From: Streptomyces sp. NBC_01439
Lineage (GTDB): Bacteria; Actinomycetota; Actinomycetes; Streptomycetales; Streptomycetaceae
Direction: 5' to 3'
Assembly (NCBI RefSeq): GCF_036227605.1
Contig: NZ_CP109487.1
Location: 5,951,501 to 6,015,500 of the forward strand
Length of the DNA stretch: 64,000 nucleotides
The number at the start of each line of letters is the position of its first letter. The stretch's first letter is position 1. A program made the translations under genes and the position numbers. Below the pieces are notes generated by a model. The model saw nothing but the letters and a program-made list of their open reading frames with translations, made no database searches and had not been told where the DNA came from. Of this stretch, positions 58,254 through 64,000 are shown in pieces.

Positions 58254-58871
58254 ATGCGTCCCATCCGCATGCCCAGAATGCCCAAACGGGCCGGCATCGC
58301 CGCGCTCGGCCTCGGCCTCGTCGCCGGAATCACCCTCGTCGGCGCCCCCGCCGCCAGTAGCCACGGCTACACCGACACCCCGATCAGCCGCCAGAAGCTC
58401 TGCGCCAACCGCACCGTTACCAACTGCGGTGCGATCCAGTGGGAGCCGCAGAGCGTCGAGGGCTTCAAGGGGTTCCCGGCCGCCGGTCCCGCCGACGGCA
58501 AGATATGTTCCGGCGGACTCTCCCAGTTCTCCGAGCTCGACGACCCGCGCGGCGGCGCCTGGCCCACCACCAAGGTGACCAGCGGGCAGAGCTACTCTTT
58601 CCGGTGGCAGTTCACCGCCAACCACTCCACCACCGACATCAAGTACTACGTCACCAAGAACGGCTGGACCGGCACCAAGGCCCTCACCCGCGCCGACCTC
58701 GAACCCCAGCCCTTCCTCGCGGTCGCCTACAACGGCGCCCGCCCCGCCATGACCACCGTCCACCAGGGAGTCTTGCCGAGCGGCAAGACGGGCCGGCACC
58801 TGATCCTGGCCGTCTGGACCGTCAACGACACCCCGATGGCCTTCTACGCCTGCTCCGACGTTCAATTCTGA
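58254..58871 (+). CDS. AA10 lytic polysaccharide monooxygenase
   Basis: 205 residues. The signal peptide ends PAASS, leaving His37 as the first mature residue (HGYTDTPISR); with the His in TANHSTTD (about 123) it forms the copper histidine brace. Four cysteines (LCANRTVTNC, KICSGG, YACSDV) and the WQFTANHSTTDIKYYVTK core match chitin-active AA10 enzymes. No extra carbohydrate-binding module. The dre boxes upstream support a chitin role. Confidence 0.95.
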   Translation: MRPIRMPRMPKRAGIAALGLGLVAGITLVGAPAASSHGYTDTPISRQKLCANRTVTNCGAIQWEPQSVEGFKGFPAAGPADGKICSGGLSQFSELDDPRGGAWPTTKVTSGQSYSFRWQFTANHSTTDIKYYVTKNGWTGTKALTRADLEPQPFLAVAYNGARPAMTTVHQGVLPSGKTGRHLILAVWTVNDTPMAFYACSDVQF

Positions 58872-58897
58872 CGCTACGTCAGCTACCCTCCGGCGGC

Positions 58898-60568
58898 ATG
58901 CGGACGACGCCTGCACCCGAAACCGTCGCGGAGCTCATAGCGCGCCAATGGGGCGACCACCGGCCCGGGCTGAAGCACGAGAACGGTGTCCTCACCCACC
59001 ACCGGACCGCCCAGGAGGCCGCCGCGCGCGCCGCGCTCCTCGTCGACCTCATGCCCGCGGAGGCCGAGCCGCACCTCGGGGTCCTGCTCGACAACACCCC
59101 CGAGTTCCCGTTCTGGCTCGGCGCGGCGGCCCTCGCCGGGGCCGCCGTCGCCGGGATCAACCCCACCAGGCGCGGCCCCGAGCTCGCCCGCGACATCCTG
59201 CACACCGACTGCCGGATCCTGATCACCGAGCGCGCCCACCTGCCGCTGCTGCGCGGCCTCGACCTGCCCGGCGTACGCGTCCTGGTCACCGGCACGGAGG
59301 AGTACGAGGCCCTGCTCGCCCCGTATGCCGCCGCCAAGCCCGGCGAAGCCGCGCTGCGCGCCCCCGCCCCCGACTCCCGCCTCCTCCTCTACTTCACCTC
59401 CGGCTCCACCGGCGCCCCCAAGGCCGCCATCTGCAGCCAGGGCCGGCTCGCGGCCGCCGGAGCGGCGCTGGCCCGCCAGTTCACCGTCACCCCGGACGAC
59501 GTCCACTACATCTGCATGCCGCTCTTCCACGGCAACGCCGTCATCGCCGACTGGCTGCCGGCGCTCGTCGGCGGGGCCCCGGTGGCGCTGCGCCGCCGCT
59601 TCTCGGCCTCCGCGTTCCTGGACGACGTACGGGCGTACGGGGCCACGTACTTCACCTACGTCGGGCGGGCGGTCCAGTACCTCCTGGCCACCGAACCCCG
59701 CCCCGACGACCGCGCCCACACCCTGCGCCTCGGCTTCGGCACCGAAGCCGGGGCGGTGGACGCGGCCCGCTTCGCCGAACGGTTCGGGGTCCGGCTGGTG
59801 GAGGGCTACGGAGCCACCGAGGGCGGCGCCTCCGTCCAACGCACCCCGGACACCCCGCCGGGCGCCCTGGGTCGGGCGGGCGCGGGCGACGACCTGGCGG
59901 TGATCGACCCGGAGACGGGCGTCGAATGCCCGCCCGCGGTCCTCGACCCGGACGGCCGCCTCCTGGGCGGTTCGGCGGCGATCGGCGAACTGGTCAACCG
60001 CGGCCGCAGCCTGTTCGAGGGCTACTGGCGCAACCCGGACGCGGAGGCCGACCGCACCCGCGACGGCTGGTACTGGACGGGCGACCTCTTCTTCCGCGAC
60101 GGAGCGGGCTTCCTCTACTTCGCGGGCCGCACCGACGACCGGCTCCGCGTCGACAGCGAGAACCTCGCCGCGGCGGTGATCGAGAACATCCTGGCCCGCT
60201 GGACGGACGCGGCGGCGGTCGCCGTCTACGCCGTCCCCGACGAGGTGGCGGGGGACCAGGTCATGGCGGCCCTCGCCCTCCGGGAGGGCGCGGCCTTCGA
60301 CCCGTCCGCCTTCGAGACCTTCCTCTCCAGCCAGCCGGACCTCGGCACGAAGATGGCCCCGCGCTACGTCCGCATCGTCGAGGCCATGCCGACCACGGCG
60401 ACGAACAAGATCCACCGCGTCTCCCTCCGCCGCGAGGGCTTCCAATGCGAAGACCCCGTCTGGCACCGCTCCCCGGCCGGGAGCTACCGCCGCCTGGACG
60501 CGGCCGCCCTGACCGCACTCATGGCGGAGTACGAGTCGCACGGCCGGTCCGACCTACTGACCCACTGA
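58898..60568 (+). CDS. Fatty-acyl-CoA synthetase (FadD-like AMP-binding enzyme)
   Basis: 556 residues from ATG 58898. LLYFTSGSTGAPKAAICSQ is the AMP-binding P-loop, VEGYGATEG the second motif and WYWTGDLFFRD the hinge region; TTATNKIHRVSLRR carries the late lysine. The family of crotonobetaine/long-chain acyl-CoA ligases fits best. It starts 26 bases after the AA10 gene but is unlikely to share its function. Confidence 0.92.
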   Translation: MRTTPAPETVAELIARQWGDHRPGLKHENGVLTHHRTAQEAAARAALLVDLMPAEAEPHLGVLLDNTPEFPFWLGAAALAGAAVAGINPTRRGPELARDILHTDCRILITERAHLPLLRGLDLPGVRVLVTGTEEYEALLAPYAAAKPGEAALRAPAPDSRLLLYFTSGSTGAPKAAICSQGRLAAAGAALARQFTVTPDDVHYICMPLFHGNAVIADWLPALVGGAPVALRRRFSASAFLDDVRAYGATYFTYVGRAVQYLLATEPRPDDRAHTLRLGFGTEAGAVDAARFAERFGVRLVEGYGATEGGASVQRTPDTPPGALGRAGAGDDLAVIDPETGVECPPAVLDPDGRLLGGSAAIGELVNRGRSLFEGYWRNPDAEADRTRDGWYWTGDLFFRDGAGFLYFAGRTDDRLRVDSENLAAAVIENILARWTDAAAVAVYAVPDEVAGDQVMAALALREGAAFDPSAFETFLSSQPDLGTKMAPRYVRIVEAMPTTATNKIHRVSLRREGFQCEDPVWHRSPAGSYRRLDAAALTALMAEYESHGRSDLLTH

Positions 60569-60579
60569 CCGGGAAATCC

Positions 60580-60610
60580 AGCCCCGCCGGCGTGTGAGGC
60601 GCGGGGTCGG
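60580..60610 (-). repeat. Dispersed GC-rich streptomycete repeat
   Basis: Read on the minus strand it is CCCCGCGCCTCACACGCC then GGCGGGGCTGG, the same core as at 31171 and 47435. It lies in the gap between the acyl-CoA synthetase and the sensor kinase and may form a terminator-like hairpin. Confidence 0.75.
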
Positions 60611-60698
60611 GCGGCGCCCCGGGGTGGGGCTGGGCATACCCCGCTGACGCCCGCTGGGGCCATGTTCACCCCGCCGGGTCCGCGGCTAGCGTTCCCGC

Positions 60699-61985
60699 AT
60701 GGACGATCACCCGCGTACCCCCTGGCCCGCCCTGGCCCGCGGCCGGTACCTCCGTTCCGCCTGGCCCTGGCGGGCCGCCGGGTACCTCGCCGGGGGCGCC
60801 CTCGCCGGGATCCCCCTGCTCCTCGTCCTCGTCCTCCTCACCGCGGCCGGCGCCGCGCTCAGCCCCTTCCTCGTCGGCCTGCCGCTGCTCGCCCTGCTCG
60901 GGCTCGTCGGCGTACCGACCGGCGCCGTCGAGCGCCGCCGGCTGGGCCTCGTCGACCGCGGCCCCGCCGGCACCCCCCACCGCACGCCGGCCGAACCCGG
61001 CCTCCTCGCCTGGGCCAGGCTGCGCTACCGCGAGCAGGCCACCTGGCGCGAGCTCGCCTACGCCGTCCTGCACGGCCTCCTCCTCTGGTGGGTCGACCTC
61101 GCCGCCGTCGCGGCCCTGCTCGGCCTGCCGCTGTTCCTGGTCACCACCCCGCTCCAGCTGGCCCTCGCCGCTGACGGCGAGGTCAAGGTGGTCAAGCTGT
61201 GGCTGATCACCTCCTACCCGCCCGCCTTCGCGATCGCCGCCGCCGGGGCCGTGCTGCTCCCCGCCCTCCTCCTTCCGCTCGGCGCCCTCGCCGGGGCCCG
61301 CGCCGCCCTCACCCGCGCCCTGCTCGCGCCCCGCGAGCGCGAGCTCCAGGGCCTGCTCGCCGAGGTCACCCGCTCCCGGGCCCGGCTCGTCGACGCCTTC
61401 GAGGCCGAGCGCCGCCGGATCGAGCGCGACCTCCACGACGGCGCCCAGCAGCGGCTCGTCGCCCTCGCCATGACCCTCGGCCTGGCCCGCCTCGACGCAC
61501 CCCCGGGCCCGCTCGCCGACCGGCTACGGGCCGCCCACGACGAGGCCGGCAAGGTCCTCGCAGAACTGCGCGAGCTGATCCACGGCATCCATCCGCAGGT
61601 CCTCACCGACTACGGCCTCACCGGGGCCCTCGCCGACGTCGCCGAGCGTTCCGCCGTCCCCGTGGACGCCGATCTGAGCACCGGCCTGCCGCGCCTCCCG
61701 GAGTCCGTCGAGGCCGCCGCCTACTTCGGGGTCTGCGAGGCCCTCGCCAACATCGGCAAGCACAGCGGCGCGGCCCGCGCCGCCGTCACCGCCCGGCACA
61801 CCGGCGCCGCGCTGCTCATAGACGTCACCGACGACGGCCGCGGCGGCGCGGATGCGGCCGCCGGGTCCGGGCTCACCGGATTGGCCGACCGGATCGCGGT
61901 CCTCGATGGCACACTGACGATCACCAGCCCGCCCGGCGGCCCCACCGTTCTGAGCCTGGAGATCCCTTGTCCGGTGAGCCCTTGA
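60699..61985 (+). CDS. NarL-type two-component sensor histidine kinase
   Basis: 428 residues. The N-terminal sensor has four to five hydrophobic segments ([19 protein letters not shown] and others). The HisKA_3 box [20 protein letters not shown] has the phospho-acceptor His; the ATPase part shows [23 protein letters not shown] and [12 protein letters not shown]. The signal is unknown. Its stop overlaps the regulator start, so both are made together. Confidence 0.94.
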   Translation: MDDHPRTPWPALARGRYLRSAWPWRAAGYLAGGALAGIPLLLVLVLLTAAGAALSPFLVGLPLLALLGLVGVPTGAVERRRLGLVDRGPAGTPHRTPAEPGLLAWARLRYREQATWRELAYAVLHGLLLWWVDLAAVAALLGLPLFLVTTPLQLALAADGEVKVVKLWLITSYPPAFAIAAAGAVLLPALLLPLGALAGARAALTRALLAPRERELQGLLAEVTRSRARLVDAFEAERRRIERDLHDGAQQRLVALAMTLGLARLDAPPGPLADRLRAAHDEAGKVLAELRELIHGIHPQVLTDYGLTGALADVAERSAVPVDADLSTGLPRLPESVEAAAYFGVCEALANIGKHSGAARAAVTARHTGAALLIDVTDDGRGGADAAAGSGLTGLADRIAVLDGTLTITSPPGGPTVLSLEIPCPVSP

Positions 61986-62623
61986 AGATCGTCCTCGCCG
62001 AGGACGGGGTCCTGCTGCGCGAAGGGCTCGTCGGCCTGCTGACGCGTTTCGGCCACCGGGTGGCGGCGGCCGTCGGGGACGCGGACGAGCTCCGTCGCGC
62101 CGTGGCCGTCCACGACCCGGACGTCGTCGTGACCGACGTACGGATGCCCCCGGGCCTGGCCGACGACGGACTGCGCGCCGCCGTGGAGCTCCGGGCCGCG
62201 CGCCCGACCCTGCCGGTGCTGGTGCTCAGCCAGTACGTGCAGCGCTCGTACGCCGCCGACCTGCTGGATTCCGGGGACGGCGGCGGCGTCGGCTACCTGC
62301 TGAAGGACCGGGTCGGGCAGGTGGAGCAGTTCCTCGACGCGGTGGTGACGGTGGCCGCCGGCGGCACGGTGGTGGACCCGGAGGTCGTGCGCCAGCTCCT
62401 GCGCCGGCGGCGCGACCCGCTGGCCGCGCTGACCCCGCGGGAACGGGAGGTCCTGGGCCTGGTGGCGGAGGGGAAGTCGAACGGCGCCGTGGCCCGGGAG
62501 CTGGTGGTGTCCGAGGCGGCCGTCGGCAAGCACATCGGGAACATCCTGGGAAAGCTCGACCTGCCGCCCGCGGAGGACACCCACCGCCGGGTCCTGGCGG
62601 TCCTCGCCTACCTCCGCGGCTAA
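61982..62623 (+). CDS. NarL/LuxR-type response regulator
   Basis: 213 residues from TTG 61982 (TTGA overlap with the kinase stop). The receiver domain opens [15 protein letters not shown]; phospho-acceptor Asp is in [11 protein letters not shown]; Lys in YLLKDRVG. C-terminal LuxR helix-turn-helix [20 protein letters not shown]. Partner of the preceding kinase. Confidence 0.94.
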   Translation: MKIVLAEDGVLLREGLVGLLTRFGHRVAAAVGDADELRRAVAVHDPDVVVTDVRMPPGLADDGLRAAVELRAARPTLPVLVLSQYVQRSYAADLLDSGDGGGVGYLLKDRVGQVEQFLDAVVTVAAGGTVVDPEVVRQLLRRRRDPLAALTPREREVLGLVAEGKSNGAVARELVVSEAAVGKHIGNILGKLDLPPAEDTHRRVLAVLAYLRG

Positions 62624-62671
62624 TGGTTTTGAGCACCCCTGAGGACCAGGTAGTATTTTCTCTGTCAGCAG

Positions 62672-62745
62672 GCGCCGCTAGCTCAGTTGGTTAGAGCAGC
62701 TGACTCTTAATCAGCGGGTCCGGGGTTCGAGTCCCTGGCGGCGCA
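62672..62745 (+). tRNA. tRNA-Lys (anticodon CUU)
   Basis: 74 bases, identical to the minus-strand copy at 54391: GCGCCGC acceptor, CTCTTAA anticodon loop, GGGGTTCGAGTCCC T arm, discriminator A. A terminator CTTCGGGCGGTTTCC / GGGAACCGCCCGAAG with TGTTTTCC follows at 62752-62797. Confidence 0.97.
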
Positions 62746-62751
62746 CCTGTC

Positions 62752-62797
62752 CTTCGGGCGGTTTCCGGTTTCACCGGGAACCGCCCGAAGTGTTTTC
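62752..62797 (+). terminator. tRNA terminator
   Basis: 15-bp stem with one mismatch (62752-62766 with 62776-62790), then TGTTTTC, starting 7 bases after the tRNA-Lys. Confidence 0.88.
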
Positions 62798-62846
62798 CGA
62801 GCCTTCTGGGCCTAGTGTCGCCCCGCTGTCGCCCCAGTCGCCGTTC

Positions 62847-63605
62847 CTAGAGCGTGAGCGACAGCAGCAGAGGTGCGGCCTTCCGGTTCAAGGTGTCCGC
62901 CGCGGCGCGCAGCCGGTGTGCGTGCTCGACCGGCATCGACAGGGCCAGACAGCCCACCGAGGCGCCGGCCGTGATCGGGACCGCCGCACAGACCGTACCC
63001 ACGGCGTATTCCTGCAGGTCCAGCATGGGCACGGTGGCCGGCTGGGCGTCCAGCTTGGAGAACAGGATCCGCTCGTTCACGATCGTCTTCGACGTGAGCC
63101 GGGCGATCTTGTGGCGGGACAGGTGGTCGCGCCGCCCGTTCAGGTCGAGCTGCGTCAGCAGACACTTGCCGACCGCACTGGCGTGCGCTGCGGAGCGGAA
63201 GTCGACCCACTCGTGCACCTTCGGCGTGCGGGGACTGTCCGCGAACTGCGTGATCCTGACCTCGCCGTCCACGTACCGGCTGATGTAGACGGCCGCGCCG
63301 ACCGAGTCGCGCAGTCGGTCCAGGGTCTCCTGGAGCTTGTCGGTGAGCGCTTGCTGCCGGTCGATGCCGGAGCCGAGCAGGACGAGGGAATCCCCTATGG
63401 CGTAAGCGCCGTCGGACACCTGCAGGACGTATCCCTCGCGGCGCAGCATCAGCAGCATAGGAGCGAGATGGGCTGCGGGCAGGCCGGTCTCACGCGCGAT
63501 CTGCACGTCCGTCACACCACCGGTGTGACGTGCGATCGTTTCGAGTACGCGTAGTGCGTACTGCACCGAGTGGAACGGCGCGGTCGGCTCGGGCTTCAGC
63601 GCCAC
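62847..63605 (-). CDS. IclR-family transcriptional regulator
   Basis: 252 residues, ATG 63605. N-terminal winged helix (VQYALRVLETIARHTGGVTD, VQIARETGLPAAHLAPML) and IclR effector domain (GKCLLTQLDLNGRRDHLSRH, CAAVPITAGASVGCLALSMP). Divergent from the flavin oxidoreductase, which it may control. It ends 102 bases from the tRNA-Lys. Confidence 0.93.
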   Translation of the reverse strand: MALKPEPTAPFHSVQYALRVLETIARHTGGVTDVQIARETGLPAAHLAPMLLMLRREGYVLQVSDGAYAIGDSLVLLGSGIDRQQALTDKLQETLDRLRDSVGAAVYISRYVDGEVRITQFADSPRTPKVHEWVDFRSAAHASAVGKCLLTQLDLNGRRDHLSRHKIARLTSKTIVNERILFSKLDAQPATVPMLDLQEYAVGTVCAAVPITAGASVGCLALSMPVEHAHRLRAAADTLNRKAAPLLLSLTL

Positions 63606-63728
63606 GGTTTCCCCCCTAGCAGGTTGTTACCGCTTGCCCTACCACGATAGCCATCAAGAGGCCCATGTGGAGCGCCGGTTGGGGAGATTGCTGGCTCAAT
63701 TATGTCTGTCTGCCTGGACCTACTCCAT

Positions 63729-63740
63729 TGGCATATGCCA
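63729..63740. promoter_or_regulatory. Perfect palindrome TGGCATATGCCA
   Basis: 12-bp perfect palindrome with a further GTGGCATG half-site directly after it, in the 252-bp gap between the divergent IclR and oxidoreductase genes. Likely the IclR operator. Confidence 0.5.
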
Positions 63741-63857
63741 GTGGCATGACCATCAGTCGGCCCCCCGCGGGAATGCCCGGCGACCGCCCATGGTTCGAGT
63801 TCTTCGTACGGTGTCGTACTGATGCCGCACGCCCAGGAGAGCGAAACGGGAGCGACG

Positions 63858-64000
63858 ATGAGTGACGCAGGGGACGACGTACGGGCCCACGTGAGGGCGG
63901 GCGCGGCGGAGAACCGGAACGCGAGCGGGATCCGCGCCACCGCGCACGGCCGGGCGACCGTACCGCTCTCCGTCCTGGACCTCGTCACCGTCGGCGCGGG
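63858..64000 (+). CDS. LLM-class flavin-dependent oxidoreductase (5' end only)
   Basis: First 47 residues from ATG 63858 (GGGAGCG before it); cut by the window. The start PLSVLDLVTVGAG matches the opening strand of bacterial-luciferase-like monooxygenases (PLSVLDLxPVG). Only the N-terminus is visible, so no substrate can be named. Confidence 0.7.
   Translation, partial: MSDAGDDVRAHVRAGAAENRNASGIRATAHGRATVPLSVLDLVTVGA

Overview
The window is actinobacterial and almost certainly from Streptomyces. Evidence: very high GC in the right half, GTG/TTG starts, class E and class F sortases, a DUF1707 protein, NarL-type two-component genes, an AA10 polysaccharide monooxygenase behind DasR-type GGTCTAGACC boxes, and ABC-2 ATPase and ROK regulator genes of streptomycete type.

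Positions 1 to about 29,697 are an integrated mobile element whose left end lies outside the window. Its right end carries a large serine recombinase (28067-29644, minus strand). Just outside it the host sequence resumes in the middle of an ABC transporter ATPase gene, so that gene was split by the insertion. The element carries, left to right: (a) an XRE/DUF5753 regulator, a small resolvase-like protein, an anti-sigma-type ATPase and a DUF7848 protein; (b) an operon of a PEP-synthase-like ATP-grasp protein, a radical SAM/SPASM enzyme and a SAM methyltransferase, facing a Nudix hydrolase, with no function I can name; (c) a Gabija-like defence pair (OLD-type ATPase/TOPRIM nuclease plus UvrD-like helicase), then a PIN-domain protein; (d) a first transfer module on the plus strand: small membrane proteins, a VirD4/TraG-like ATPase, a HEPN-like protein and a replication-relaxation protein; (e) a hypothetical gene and a Shedu-like nuclease; (f) a tyrosine integrase and excisionase whose 3' end runs through a tRNA-Glu-like 3' half with its own terminator; (g) a second, mirror-image transfer module on the minus strand with a paralogous VirD4/TraG-like ATPase and replication-relaxation protein; (h) small unknown proteins and the serine recombinase. 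Two integrases and two transfer modules suggest a composite of two related elements carrying a defence island.

Positions 29.7-64 kb are host chromosome. They hold the ABC ATPase remnant, a DUF1707 protein, a 0.9-kb stretch of tandem and inverted repeats, a DUF445 protein, a class E sortase and a YidC paralogue, an FAH-family hydrolase, a divergent Gfo/Idh oxidoreductase and ROK regulator with a palindromic operator between them, and a secreted LAHTG sortase substrate. A complete phosphonate uptake and breakdown locus follows (43.6-52 kb): GntR/UTRA regulator, FAD oxidoreductase, phosphonatase-like hydrolase, four ABC transporter parts and a secreted phosphatase. Next come a HAD-IIA phosphatase, a class F sortase with a likely partner substrate, two identical inverted tRNA-Lys(CUU) genes, a NlpC/P60-like cell-wall protein, an SPFH protein, the AA10 enzyme, an acyl-CoA synthetase, a sensor kinase/response regulator pair, an IclR regulator and the start of an LLM flavin oxidoreductase.

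All statements come from reading the sequence. No database search was run, so family names rest on recognised motifs and gene context.
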